Positions 20,400 to 32,667 of a DNA stretch of 64,000 bases are shown piece by piece (within the stretch, counting starts at the first letter, position 1; each line of letters starts with the position of its first letter). Position numbers and translations under genes: made by a program. Origin of the DNA: Rhyzopertha dominica (Eukaryota > Arthropoda > Insecta > Coleoptera > Bostrichidae); contig QCXZ01000064.1 of NCBI GenBank assembly GCA_025024175.1, forward strand, positions 55,821,325 to 55,885,324, in the 5' to 3' direction. The notes beneath the pieces were generated by a model. That model worked only from the letters and a program-made list of their open reading frames with translations. It did not search any database and was not told where the DNA came from.

Positions 20400-22685
20400 A
20401 GATCTTTAGCAAATATTGGACCACCCCAAGCAGCAAAATTACGTCGACAATAGTCATTGGGCTTTATTTGATGAACCCGGAGTCGTATAATTGGGCCAGT
20501 CTACCTATCTAACCCTTCTCTGACTGAGCGGGTCAACTAATCCCGCAATATAGTTGGGCCAAGAATCTGCTTTGCCCGAACAGCGGGTGATGGACCATTA
20601 TTAGCAAATTAGGAAAGACCTTAATTTATGTGATGTGTGTAACTTACTAATGTGATTGCTACGGTTTTTTTCTTAGCAAACACGCTTAAAGGCATAAAAT
20701 AAAACAATTTTCAAGTTTTAATACAAACTTATATTTATACGTTACAATAATAACATGTATGTATGTTCAGTAAAGTACAAAAATATTTACAAATTTACAA
20801 AAATACGAACCTATATTTATACGTAATAACACAATATTAACATAGGTATATGTATGTACAATAAGGTATAAAAAATATTTACATATTTGGCGCGTATTTA
20901 AATGAAACACTTTTTACAAATGTCAGCCTGTCGATGAGATTTTGTTTGTAGTTATTAATTTTGACTTCAAGATAATCTTGCTTTAATTTTACAGTACGCC
21001 TAACAACTTTTTGGAATTTGTTGGATGTATTTATTTTAACATAAACTTCACTTTGAAAATTCAACAAACTATCAACAAATTGAAAAATATTTGGACGAGG
21101 CGAATAAAAACTTTTATTAAATCTTGAATGAAATGACTCACAGGCTTTGGTTGTTCTGCAAGAGGAGGCAGATGAACTTGCCCAAATATTTGGAGTAAAT
21201 TTGGCATTTTCGCTGATGCAATTGTCCACTAAATAGTCGCAAAATGTTTTGGCATGATTGGAATTAAATCGAATGCGAATGCGTCACCCATTTCATCATA
21301 ATCAAGAAACTGAAGTCCAAAACAATATCTTAACATTTTGCCAACTTCCGTGTGGTTTTTATAATCTTGTGACAGTCCTAGCGAGTGAATTTTTCGATAC
21401 CATGCCTGTGAAAGATGGAATCGGCATCCACTTACTCTAGCTTCCTCCCACGTATCCATAATAGCATTGTAGATTGCAGTTTCAAAATCAATCACGACAC
21501 TTTTAGGATAAAATTGTAAGTCACTTTCACTGCACTTCTGACACAACATATTCAAACATGTTTGATATGTGGATTGCTTTTCAGCCGGAAGCAAACAAAA
21601 TACTAATGGAACGTAATGTCCATTCTTGTATCCATGAATTGTAAAGAGTTGTGCAAAAAATTTCGGACAAAAATCAAATGTGCCGTCCATATACACAGTT
21701 TCAGTACAACATAAAAAGTAAAGATTGCTATAAGGAGCAAAAATGATGATACCTTGGTCTGCATTATTTGTTAAGACAAATGATTCTTCTTTATCTGTCA
21801 TGGGTGCCAAAGTGTTTACTGCTTCGAAAACGTATTTTTGCGTTTTGGGTAGATTTGGAGTTAACTGCCTCCTGTACATCCATATATTATGCCTTACAAG
21901 TTCCATATCGTAAGTGGTTATGTTACTGCTTATGCCAGGGTTAGACCGAAGTTCTGTGTGCACTAATTTGGCAGGTTTTTCGTGTACATTTTCTAGAGCT
22001 TTCCTTTTCACACTGTTGTTGACAATCTGCCTGTGCAGGTTTATGCCTTCTTTGTGATTGTGAGATAATTCGGAGTCCAAGATCTCATTTCAAGCCGACG
22101 TGTAGATTTTTGCGGGACATTTCGATGTTTTATTTGTACACCTCCAACGCACAGTTCCGTTTTTCAGCACGTTTGCGATGCAAAACTTGTAGTTATTCAC
22201 CACCAACAGTTTTTTGCCTTTTTCACTTTGCATGAATACAACTTCCATTTCGCCGGTTTAATTTGACTTGCGTTTCAGAATTTATAAACTCACTTCAGGA
22301 GGTAACCACCCTCTTTAACAAATTATTTAGGACATTATGGACAAGTGTCCAATAATATTTTACATTTTTCAAATAAGTCCCACCCATCTTAATTGTGTTT
22401 CGTGATCTATTGGGTCCACAGGCACAAAATGTTTGCGTTTAAATTACCTACTTTTCTAAGTAGTATCAGGTAGCAGGATCTGATAAGGATTCGTTATCGA
22501 TAACTATCAGCGGGAGGTTCATAATCCACCGTCCGCATCCTTCTGGCCCAGCTCAATGGCAGATTGAAGCGCGATAAAGTTTTTGGCCCAACTATAATAC
22601 GCCCGATGAACCAGTTGAAACCCAAAGTTTTCCATGAGTCCTCTAGGTTGATCCATTTGTAAGGTCCAATTGCTAAGAACGATGT
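20400..22685 (-). mobile_element. MULE DNA transposon with FLYWCH-transposase
   Basis: Diverged long inverted ends: the left (about 20400-20500; TTTAGCAAATATTGGACCA, later CATTGGGCTTTATTTGATGA and AATTGGGCC) matches the reverse complement of the right (about 22540-22685; TCTTAGCAATTGGACC, CTTTGGGTTTCAACTGGTTC, TAGTTGGGCC). One coding region lies between. Mutator-like elements often have long terminal repeats and ~9-bp duplications; I could not resolve the duplication here. Confidence 0.7.
20879..22248 (-). pseudogene. FLYWCH zinc finger + MULE transposase, two lesions
   Basis: Starts at an ATG at 22248. The FLYWCH finger reads GKKLLVVNNYKFCIANVL, VRWRCTNKTSKCPAKIYTS, then an in-frame TGA, then DSELSHNHKEG with the His pair. 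The MULE RNase-H-like domain follows: ETVYMDGTFDFCPKFFAQLF, HYVPLVFCLLPAEKQSTYQ, SVVIDFETAIYNAI, and the C-H motif ARVSGCRFHLSQAWYRKI. A one-base frameshift near 21230 separates YLVDNCISENAKFTPNIWAS and TTKACESFHSRFNKSFYSPR. About 455 codons in all, close to full length. Apart from these two lesions it looks intact, so inactivation is probably recent. Confidence 0.88.
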
Positions 22686-23899
22686 ATATTAAACAAATTT
22701 TGCTTATATCGAACACTTTGACTTACAGCTTGAACATTGTTTATATTTTTTATATTTCTGATACTATCTATTTTTGGACCATCCGACACCGTAAACTCAT
22801 TTTCAAATTTTTCGCAACAACATGAATGAAACTCTTAACTCGGTTGATGATGTATGGTCCACATCATATTTTTACATCGTTCGTTTTTTTTGCTTTTAGC
22901 TTACTTTTGTTATAGCCCGCTATGCACTTGTGAAAACATAAATGTGGATTACTGACATCGAGACTAATATAGAAAATTAAATACTCCAAATTGATAAAAG
23001 CATGTTCCAGAAAAAAGGTTTGCCTCAGCTCCTCTAAAGACGTATAGAGAGCAAAAATATAAAGTAACAGTTAACTTATCCATCATATCAGGCAGATAAC
23101 ACAGAGAAAAATTTATTCGAGTTTTATCCACTGCGATCGTAGGGTTTTGCCCTGTCGTATCTCTGCAACTCGCCGAGCATCAATAGGGGTTGGCAGGATA
23201 GGAGGGGTTGTTGGTACGTGACCTAACAAAGACCCTCCAGCCACCGCCGTTGATTTAATGATGTCTTGTTTTTAATTGCTGACAAATTGCCAATTGTATG
23301 TCTGTGTTGAGGTACACATGGAATTGTGGTCCATAACAGTCACGTAGGACTTTTTCATATATAATAATAAAAAGCACTACGTTGTTTCCAATTTATTGTT
23401 GCGGTTGCTTATATTTTGAACAAATAGTGAAACTCTACCTTAATAAATGGTCAACGCGAGGTTTTGGTTCATTTGTTCACAATGAAAATATATATAAAAA
23501 AAGAACTATACTAAATGAAAGACGCGCACTATATAATAGTAAATAATCAAACAACACTATAGATGATTTATTGATTTTTTCATATTTACCTAAAAAATAG
23601 GCACATTACGAGTAGTACATACAAGAATCTCTATAGCTTTTGGTTATCAATATTGGTCGATTATATATGGATGATTATGAATATCATAAACGATTCAACA
23701 GTTTACAAGAGTAATATTTTATATATAACTCTTCTTTTAACTACTAAACGTTAAAAATATAATATTTAATTTGATCCAAAAATTAAAATAATAATTATCT
23801 TTTATATAAGCTTATTATTTAAAAAGAATTAATTTCAAGATTGAAATTAATATTATAGAAGTTTTGCTACTACTGGAATAGTCCCCAAAACATAAACCA
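22686..23899. other. Unassigned stretch
   Basis: AT-rich. A more G/C-rich patch lies at about 23120-23260. No gene or repeat identified. Confidence 0.5.
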
Positions 23900-24650
23900 G
23901 CTGTTTTGCATAGTAATTTAAATAGATTAATATAAGTACTAATAACAACACTTGTCTTTAACCCTAGTTCTAAATTTTTGTCTTAGGGGTACATGTATTC
24001 TTTGAATCTAGTGTTAACAAACGTTTTCTTTGGTCAATGTATTTTTTTTTTAGATTGTTAGTCCAATATCATAATTCCAGATTTGTTTAACGTGTTATCT
24101 TTATCCAGAATGTTACCTAATACGGTTTTTAATTAAAATTATTAATAAAAATAAGGTTTATTCATATTTTTGTAAAAATGAAGATCTTTTGTTCGATTCA
24201 TAAATTTATTAACTTTGGGTATTAATTAATGATCGACAGCTCTATCAAGTTTATTTTGTTTCAAAAAATTTTCTAAGAATTCTAGTGTTTGAGGTTTAGC
24301 ACTTTAGTGAACAATGATCTGATATCAATAGGTACTATAATGTATGAGTGTGTTTAATACATTTTTTTCATTTGCTAATTACTTCTAAAGAATTTTTTAC
24401 CGAATATTTGTTATTTAACGTCAATTTAGTGGATTCTTTCACCGATCAATTTGTTAACTGGTAATTAGGAGCGTTTACAGTTTAGACTATAAGGCGATAT
24501 TTAATTCCTGGTTTATGAATGTTTGGTAGAATAGTTTACATGAAACACAATTTAAACTGCCTTCTAAGCACAGATCTATTAAAAAATCCACTAATCGCAA
24601 TAATGAAGAAAAAAATCAAAAATATAAAGGATTTGGATACCATATAGATN
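23900..24650 (-). pseudogene. Eroded Penelope-like element (RT and GIY-YIG traces)
   Basis: Translating the - strand across frames gives DIRSLFTKV near 24310 (compare SLDIVSLYTNIP of Penelope RT), a region ending KTVLGNILDKDNTLNKSGI near 24090, and KKYIDQRKRLLTL with RFKEYM near 24000-24050. The latter fits a decayed GIY-YIG nuclease (SGIYKLTC...YIGQT...TRFKEH). Stops are frequent. The order RT, linker, GIY-YIG is that of Penelope-like elements. The call rests on weak motifs. Confidence 0.45.
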
Positions 24651-25166
24651 TAGTTTTATTTTANGTATAATTAAAATGATTAACTGTAGATTTTTGGAAA
24701 TATGAAGTCGTCTTCAAAGGCCAGCAATAATGTATTTTGAATAAAGGTTTAACTAGAAAAAGTACGACTAAATTTCTATAAACTTAATGGCAAATTGCCG
24801 GAACCAGCTCCTTTATTACAGTATATTAATTAAGTGCATTAAAAGCATAATATTGGCTGAAGATTACTTTATTCAACCTAAAAACTGAGCCATGTACTAT
24901 AAAGATAAAGACAATGAGCAGAATTACTAAAAACAGATGAGACATTTTTTCAACTAATATATTCTCGGTTTTATATTTTGAAACATTTTCCACTTAATCA
25001 ATTATTCATTTGTCTAATTCAAACATTTTATTTCTACTTAACTACCAAGTTGAAGCAAATCGTGAGAAAACCTGAGTTACAAACAACTGACAATCTATTT
25101 CTTCAAAGGTACGTTTGAGTAGCATCACCTTTACTTTTTATGACAGCGGTTATTCTTCTTGCCTTG

Positions 25167-26151
25167 CAGGGTTGGCAAAAAACATGTTTTTTTTTAAATT
25201 AAACAAAACAAACAGTTTTTTTTTAATTTAATCATGTTTAAAACGTTTTAAACATTGTTTTAAACATGCACTCTCATGCAAATTACTATGTGTATTAGTA
25301 AAACTAAATACAAGTAGATGACGCAAAACGTAGCAGTTGTCTAAACATCCCTAGGTGACTACGATTGCCTTTTGTCATTTGTATTCGATGTATACGGCGT
25401 TTACGCGACAATTTTTGTTATTATGAGCCGGTTTTTCTTTCTTTTCTTTTCTTTTTAAGCGAAAATCAACTTTAATAAAGAGAATAGGAACCGACCTTGT
25501 ATGTTTAAAGTTTAATGTTCAACAATTATAATGACCAGTAGGAGGAATATTGCAGTGTGGAATTACTTAGACAAAATTAAGGTGCAAAATAGTACAATGC
25601 GAGCTCGATGCAAGAAGTGCAAAAAAGATATGCTTGCACTAGTAAAAATATTTTATTTCTTGTTTATTGTTTTTTATATTCCCAAGTTCTGATAACTGTT
25701 TGTTCTATTATGCTAAATATATAAATATCTAGTAAGTGCTGAATGAACGTCTTATTTATTGTTGTGCTGTATTGTACCAGAAATACAAATTTTTATGTTA
25801 TGATAAGCTTAAGATTTTTATTTGTTGTTTTAAAATGTTTGTAATTTGTAGCTACAGAAAAAATATTAAGTTTATTATTAATTTCTATAATGAATTCAAT
25901 TCATTTTAATGCAAATGTAAGGTGACATTATGTAGATATGTAATTACTAATAATCGTGTTTATCTATTTGTGGAGGGTAAACGAGCATAATAGTAATAAT
26001 TAATGAATATCATACAATAGTCGTAAAAACACTGTTTAAAACATTAGTAAAAAAATCACAGTTTAAAACAAATGATTTAAACATTTGTTTAAAACAAAGT
26101 TTTAAACAGAAGCGTTGTTTTAAACATTTTGTTTTAATCATGCCAACCCTG
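25167..26151 (+). mobile_element. Non-autonomous hAT element, 985 bp
   Basis: Perfect terminal inverted repeat CAGGGTTGGCA...TGCCAACCCTG, flanked by a perfect 8-bp duplication TTGCCTTG (25159-25166 and 26152-26159), the signature of hAT insertion. Both subterminal zones are filled with GTTTAAAAC/AAACATTGTTTTAAAC motifs in both orientations, probable transposase-binding repeats. It retains only a BED-finger exon, so it is an internal-deletion derivative. It interrupts an older Tc1-like transposase. Confidence 0.92.
25531..25692 (+). pseudogene. BED-type zinc finger remnant of hAT transposase
   Basis: ATG at 25531: MTSRRNIAVWNYLDKIK, then RARCKKCKKDMLALVKIF, followed by hydrophobic noise and a stop at 25692 (53 residues). 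VWNYxxK and CxxC match the first half of a BED finger; the H-x(3-5)-H half is absent, and no catalytic domain follows. It proves that the parent was a transposase-coding hAT. Confidence 0.7.
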
Positions 26152-27735
26152 TTGCCTTGTACCTATTCACTAAATTATGGCAATATTGTGGTGTGAACTT
26201 ATCCCATATAAATTGAAGTTTATGCCTTAATTCGGGAATCGACCTGGCAGGAGTAGCGGGCAGTGGTTTTTTTCATAATGTGTCAAAGAGTTTCTATAGG
26301 AAAAAGGTCAGGACTACTGGATACCCATTTTAAAAGTGGAATACTGTTGTCGGTGAACCACCGTAAAGATCTTTTGGATACATATATGACGCGCATGTTG
26401 AAAAACAAAATCATTTCCTGACGTCAATGACTCGTTCCTAGTGTGTAGCAAAGATTCACTTAAGATATTAAGATATTTTTCGGTGTTCACAATGCCCTCA
26501 ATGAAATGTAATTTTCCTACTTGCAGACATTAAAATCACACCATAATAGATGCTGGAAATTTAACTTCTCTCTTCAGACAATCTGGATGATAAATTTCAT
26601 TTTTTGCCAAATAACTCTGCTGCGACTGTCGCCTACACAAATTTCAAATCTAGACTCGTCGCTCCAATGTACACTGTTCCACTGTTCAGGACTCCAAGTT
26701 CTATGTTATTTTGCCTACTGCAATCGATTTTTCTTTTATTGCGTTGTTAACAGTGGCTTTTCCTTGGTTTAGACAATAAAAACACATTTTTGTTGAAAAC
26801 ATTTCAAAAGTTAAAGCAAAAGATTTTACCTTGTAAAGTTCTAAAACCCAATCTTTGTGCTTCCCGGTGACAGATGGATCTTGAAACATGTTTTTTTACA
26901 GCATATATCATTCCAAAGTGTGCCCTCCGATTAGTATCAGTAAGTGCACTTTTTTCACATTCCTCTGTTTAGGCTCGACATTATTGCTTGATTTGAATAA
27001 CTGCACTACGTTGCGAACACTATATCTTGACAACCCCAATAACTGTTCAATTTCTGCATTAGATCTGCCAGATTTATATAAGCAAATAATAATTGAAGGA
27101 ATGTTCGGATCAATAACTTCTCCTCTAATCAATTTTTAATTCTTCAATACAAAATTCTATAATTGAAACTACCCAAAACGCTTTTGACGTCTGCTGTAAC
27201 AATATCTCTTAGTTACGCGAAATTGCACAGTTACCTCAAATGTTACATTCACCTGTATGCAAACTTCCGCAAACAATATAGATGGAAACCATGGTACGGC
27301 CTAAATAGTTGTTATTTTTTACTATAGAATTTTGATTATTGAGAACAGTTCAATTGTGAGTAAAAATTAATAGACCATAATTTAGAGAAGCTATTTATAA
27401 TAAAAACAAACTCCAAGAAGCGATTTTGTTTAAAATTTTTTAGAAATTGTAATAATCCTGTTGATGGGCCAACTGAAATGGGAGAGGATTCGTCTATCGC
27501 AGTCTGTTATTCAAAGTAAAGGGTATTTTTTGTTTTCACAATTTTCTTTTAAAAACTATGATCCTTTATGGGTTTTGGGGAGGTGGTGGGGTTCTAATCT
27601 GGGCCCCCCTTGAGCATCCCACTGGATATCATAGTTAGAAAAGCAAAAAGTTATAACCGTTGTTGAATTAAGAGAGATCAAATGAGAAACAGTTTTCATT
27701 CGTTAAGTTCAAATCAAATTAAAACAAAAAAAGTA

Positions 27736-28105
27736 CAGGGTTTCTATAAATGAGTCATGCAACGCAGGCGGCGTTGATTTCTGAATTCTTTGTGCCGCCT
27801 TTTTGTAATTGCTGCCAAGCTACAATATGCACGGCGAAACGGCGATAGTAGGTTGCATATCAATGTCACCCCACACCTACGAAATGTGAGTTTTCTACAA
27901 CCTTAAAGTTAATTATCCCACAAAACGCTAAAGAATATGTTGAAAATACACACTCCCAGGTGTTTTCTCATATTAAAATACATCAAATAATTCAAAAATT
28001 GAAAGATGACAAGTTTGCGTCACTTTCCTGAGAGGTGGCAAATTGATTTGTAATCGATAATTTCCATAAGCGCCTTGGATGCCTGAATCATTTATAGAAA
28101 CCTTG
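27736..28105. mobile_element. MITE, 370 bp, TA target duplication
   Basis: Ends CAGGGTTTCTATAAATGA and TCATTTATAGAAACCTTG are inverted (one mismatch) and flanked by TA on both sides (27734-27735, 28106-28107), as in Tc1/mariner-group elements. No coding content. Its interior matches, inverted, the core of the foldback at 7489-7930. Confidence 0.85.
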
Positions 28106-28999
28106 TATTTGTTGATGTAGCAAGCAATAAGCAGCCAATAAAACTATATACAGCAGTATTTGTAATTAGATATTAAAGATCGACAGTAGTAAATGTAATT
28201 ATAACTACATTTTATAAGTACAACAGACTTGATTATAATAATGTTCTGATCATATTATTGTTGAATCTAACGCCATCTTCTGTTTATGCTATTTTCCATA
28301 ACGGTTTGCTGTTCGGATGTCATACGATGTCACAAATCCATTGATTGTCCCTTCCTGTTGCACATCGATTGCGAATTTTCTGGTAACACTAGTTTCTAAT
28401 GAGCTGATGAATGTTAACTTAAATAAATCCTTCGGAAGTATATATTGAATATGTTTGTAAATACTCACCCATTTGTCTGCAAGAAATGATCTATCAAGGA
28501 AAAATGTGCAAAGTTTTATTTGCCGAATATATTTATAGCAGTTGACAGAAACCTACTCCATTTTGACAATCGCCATGCCTCATTAGTTGTTTGAAATTCT
28601 CGACCATATGTCACTAGGTGCATTTACAACAAACGCTCCGCTTTATCCACGAACACGGTAGCTAACAATGCGTCAGCCCCTATAGCGCTCAGGGTACGGC
28701 ATTTGCTGTGTGCTCAAGTGCTCGTGTACGCCTTAGGTAGCTGAAACTCAAGTGGTCATTGTGCATGCTCTACATCTCCATCCCTTCTGTTCTCGGCATT
28801 GTGCTGAAAACAGCGAGAACAGAAAAAAAAACGTAACAATGACAACGAATTTTCGTATACGGCCGGCGGGGCACGTTGAGAAATTGCGTTCTAAAGAGGT
28901 CTTGTATGGTGAAATCTCACAAATCAAATAGCGGATAAGGTGGTTTTATAATAAAAGTTAGGAACAAGAAAATAACGATCCAGATGTTCCACATTTTTG
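28106..28999. other. Unassigned stretch
   Basis: No gene recognised. A G/C-richer patch is near 28640-28880. Confidence 0.5.
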
Positions 29000-29165
29000 T
29001 TTGAAGTTGGAGACTTTTGTACAAGTTCTCTCCACATCTTTTTATCTCTTACCATCAGTATAGTTGCATCCATGTCGCTTTATTTCTCCAATATTTTGCT
29101 AATTATGTCATCACATGTTTGAGGTTGTCTTGCTCTTCCTATCTTTGGTTGAGTCTTTGAGACAT
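29000..29165 (-). pseudogene. LINE C-terminal scrap (RTE-like)
   Basis: On the - strand, across frames: RPKIGRARQPQTCDDII then MDATILMVRDKKMWRELVQKS. This resembles the terminal 'GRPxxRWxDDI...W...A.DR..WR.LV' segment of RTE-type LINE proteins. Only about 55 residues with a stop; low confidence. Confidence 0.35.
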
Positions 29166-29736
29166 GTACATACTATTTACCTTTTTATTTACTATTTTAT
29201 ATTTTAAATTCCATTAATGCAGAATAATATTTAAGAAGAGTACTAAAAGCCGCTATAAAGAAAAACCCAAAATGAAAGTTTGTAAAAGTATTTAAAGAAA
29301 TCAAAGCTCAACACTTTTTGTTATATGGTCTTAATACGGTTATTAAGTCAGTTTCACCACTGTTCAAATTATAAAAGAGTGATTAAACGTTAGAAAATGA
29401 GTAACCTTAATCCAAGTGCAAATACAAATTGAAAGCGTACAAAAGACAAAGGAGATTTATTTAATCATGTTATCAAAAATTACTATTTGTTACTCTGATA
29501 CAAAATTGTTTTATCAATTCAATTCAATTCAGCAGTCGGTGAAACACTTTTCACTTACTCATTTGTTAATACACTTAAGCTGAACATTCAATCAAATTTT
29601 ATTTATAACGCTAATACACAACAACAATACTACTTATAAATTTAAATGTTAATATTACAACTGCTAAAAAGAGAGTTGATTTTTCACACTCTTCGGGTTC
29701 AGTTTTCTAGCTGCTGTCAGTATCACCCGTAATATA

Positions 29737-31395
29737 TAGGGTCGCTACAAAATATGGAACCAGCAGTATATTTCAGGTTCTGGTCGACGGATTTTTCTGA
29801 AATTGTGCATGAGCCTAAGGGTAATTGAAATGCAATTTCTGATATTTTTTCAACTCCGTGTCGGCTCTCGTTGATATGCGCACATCATTGAAAACGTACA
29901 TTCAGAACTGTATCACGCTTTTAAAAAAAACTTCGGGATAAAGACCATATTTGTTATCGATAAGTAAAAATAAAAACTCCAGGTGTCTCCATTTTCCTCG
30001 TGACTGGTGGCAATTTTCATCTACTTTGTTATTTGCAATCGCAATGCCTCAGTTAACTGAACATGATCGTATCGAAATTTTGATGATGATTGGTTATGGA
30101 GATAAAAGGCGAAGTTATTCGGAAGTAGTTGCACTCTACAATGCAATTCATGAAGATCGTGAACCAATCGCCAGATCAGCATTGCAACGTTTTGACGAAA
30201 CTGTCGGTGTTTAAATAGTCAAAAATCAGGACGTCTAAAGGTTGCTACGAGTGAGGAAAGTAGCTTGAATGTCTATTTAGATGTGCAAGAGAATCCCAAG
30301 TGTTCCGTACAACACACACCATATTAGCAGAAGATTTTTTCAGAATATTTTGAAAAAAGAGAAGTTTCATCCATAGAAAATTCACTTATTGTAAGAACTG
30401 AGCGAAGATGATTTCGATCGTATGATAGAATTTTGCGAAACTGCTATAGGTAATCATGGTAGATAAAGATAGAAACATTTTAAATTGGATTATGTTTTCT
30501 GATGAAGCGACTTTTTGCCTCAATGGTAATGTTTATAGATATAATTGCAGATATTGGTCGGACACAAATCCACATTGGATGGAACAACTCCACACAAAAC
30601 ACCCTCCGAAAGTTATTACCTGGTATGGTATTATCGGTCAGCACATTATTGGGCCTTTTCTCATCGATGAAAATTTGAATGCGGTCTAGTATTTATAGCT
30701 CTTGAGCGAACACATTATGTCAGAACTTATTCGCCTGTTACCTAATCGTGAAAATGCTGCGCGTCCGTCTGAACAGATATGGTTTCAGCAAGATGGTGCA
30801 TCGCCCCATTTTACNGTCAACGTTCGTGGATATTTGAATGCGATATTTCCAGACAGATGGATTGGTAGACGCGGAGCGATAAAATACCCAGCACGTTCCC
30901 CTGATCTGACGCCGCTTGATTTTTTACTTTGGGGGTATCTGAAAAATCTGATCGGCCACATAATGCAGAAGATTTAAAAGGACGAATTAGGGAAGAAATT
31001 TAGAACTTACAAGGTTGCATTACTGCCAGGAAATGAATGGGGAACATTTTGAACATCTGCTGTATTTAAAATGTGAAAAAATATAGCATTTTCACGGAAT
31101 CATGTGATTCTTTTTTATTTAATAAATATAAAATAAATAAAATAAATATAAAATAACAAATAAATTGATCAAACTAGACGAAAATTATCACCAGTCAAGG
31201 AAAAATCGTAGTACCTGGCTTTTTTGTCTATTTTAGCGATAAAGAAAATTGTTTTCCTTCTTTTCGTTCTTTGTCAAGCTCATTTATTGTATTTACAGTT
31301 TTCTCAACTCAGAAGCAATAAATTGTACAAGTGTGATACAATTTTGAAATCAGGAAAAGATATTCTATTATATTGTTTACCTTGCCCTTATTTTT
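29737..31395 (+). mobile_element. Tc1/mariner-group element, DD41D type, copy 2
   Basis: Left end TAGGGTCGCTACAAAATATG matches copy 1. The right inverted repeat (about 31190-31395) is kept better than in copy 1 and is complementary to copy 1's left repeat. This copy has its own left repeat from about 29890 (AACTCCAGGTGTCTCCATTT near 29977). A short AAATAAATATAA expansion interrupts 31117-31165. Confidence 0.75.
30044..31075 (+). pseudogene. DD41D transposase pseudogene, copy 2
   Basis: ATG at 30044 gives [40 protein letters not shown], then a small deletion and a stop after FDETVGV. The catalytic region keeps all acidic residues: WIMFSDEATFCLNG, IWFQQDGASPHF and [11 protein letters not shown]. 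From the Asp in QQD to the Asp in PLD are 41 residues, i.e. DD41D, as in rosa-like elements. Stops and frameshifts outside the core inactivate it. Confidence 0.75.
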
Positions 31396-31439
31396 ATGTT
31401 TGTTTAATTAATAACTGGGGATGAGGGCTTGTTTAAAAA

Positions 31440-31985
31440 AAACTACCCGTGCGTCTGTGTGACTAGTTTCGTGGATTTTATTATATTCACTTCTTCAGAC
31501 TAAAACAAGACATATTAATTACAGGCTAACAAATAAACGCTTACCATAACAACCATTAACAACAAACATCATATCATATAATAATTAACAAATGTATACT
31601 GTAAACAATACAAATACAACATTTTCTTCCTCTATTACCTCTATACAAACTTTTGGAATGAAAAATTATAATTTGTTGACAAAATAATAAGAAAATAATT
31701 GTTTGTTTGATAAGAATTATAACAAAAAGATTCCCAAATAAATTTCGAATCAACATCGTTAATAAACAGTCCTTTATGAAAGTTTAGCATTCAGGGGGCA
31801 ATGAAAAAATTGTCAAAGTAAAAATGACGAAATGACATAATTATTGTAAGTTTCATTAATTTGTATTTTTTTGTATGTATATGTATATGCTTTAATTTTT
31901 TAGTCTGGTTCGATGATGCGGTTACATTAAACCTCGAAACCGAATTAATAAAGGAATTTGGAGTAAAAGACATACCAATTCAGTT
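31440..31985. other. Spacer with two Penelope-LTR-like motifs
   Basis: On the - strand at about 31447-31492: AGTCTGAAGAAGTGAATA then CCACGAAACTAG. On the + strand at about 31900-31955: AGTCTGGTTCGATGATG, CCTCGAAACCG and AATAAAGG. 'GAAGA/GATGATG...CGAAAC' resembles pseudo-LTR ends of Penelope-like elements, here in opposite orientations. Suggestive only; no coding sequence. Confidence 0.3.
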
Positions 31986-32408
31986 ATAGTATCAAGCAAC
32001 GATTTATAAGACTGACTTATGAAAAGGCTTTTACAGCCGTCGTAAACGATTGGGATTAGTGGCATGCTTCAAAGTTCCTAAATGGGCTGTATTCAAAAAA
32101 ATCTTAGCTAAAATTTTAACTTTTCCACCATAAATTTTTGAAATTTGTTAGTTGTGATAATTTAGCAATCAATAAAACATAGAAGCTTTTATAACAAATT
32201 TTATTTAATGCATATTTTTATGTGCCTTTGCACATCAAACAAATTTATACAAATTTAATATAAAAAAATACAAATTAGTAAGCAGAAAATTATTTACATT
32301 TGTTAGAAAAAATTTACAATAGTGCACAATAACATTTATACACGGTATCGATTATGTTCATTAGAACTTGTTAATAAGCACATTACAAAAGTCACAAACT
32401 AAAAAAAA

Positions 32409-32667
32409 TTACTCACTATCACTTTCACTGCTAAAATAACGATTAACTTCTATTATTAATTCTTGTACATGATTCGCTCTGTACCGATTTTTAATGTCCA
32501 GTACATGCCGCACTGAATTTCTCCATGCATGGACACTTGTTATTTCAGTTTCGTGTCTAATTTTTAGGAGCATTTCATTTCTAAATTTTCCACCGGTGTT
32601 CCCTCGTCGAATTCTCTGTTTCAACTGCCCCCATATCATTTCAATGGTGTTGAAAAAGCAATGATAT
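32409..32667 (-). pseudogene. DD82E transposase, C-terminal part
   Basis: Reads YHCFFNTIEMIWGQLKQRIR to RYFSSESDSE and a stop. The Glu of TIEMIW is the expected third catalytic residue. The part upstream of Tyr is on the other side of the AT-flanked insertion. Removing the insertion and one AT restores LPPYH in frame. Confidence 0.8.

Larger units (their letters stand above)
25103..27132 (-). pseudogene. Tc1-like transposase, decayed and split by a hAT
   Basis: N-terminal helix-turn-helix at 27132-26960 (IICLYKSGRSNAEIEQLLGL, SRYSVRNVVQLFK). Then WSDESRFEICVGDSRSRVI near 26640, FPASIMVW, KLHFIEG, and a C-terminal SSPDL.PIETL near 26300. The final residues ARRITAVIKSKGDATQTYL with a stop at 25103 lie on the far side of a hAT element (25167-26151). 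Rejoining across the 8-bp target duplication restores the order of the Tc1 C-terminus. Many stops and frameshifts. Confidence 0.8.

Noticed and set aside
28640..28880. Possible exon in G/C-richer patch
   Set aside because: No open frame of useful length and no consensus splice pair.
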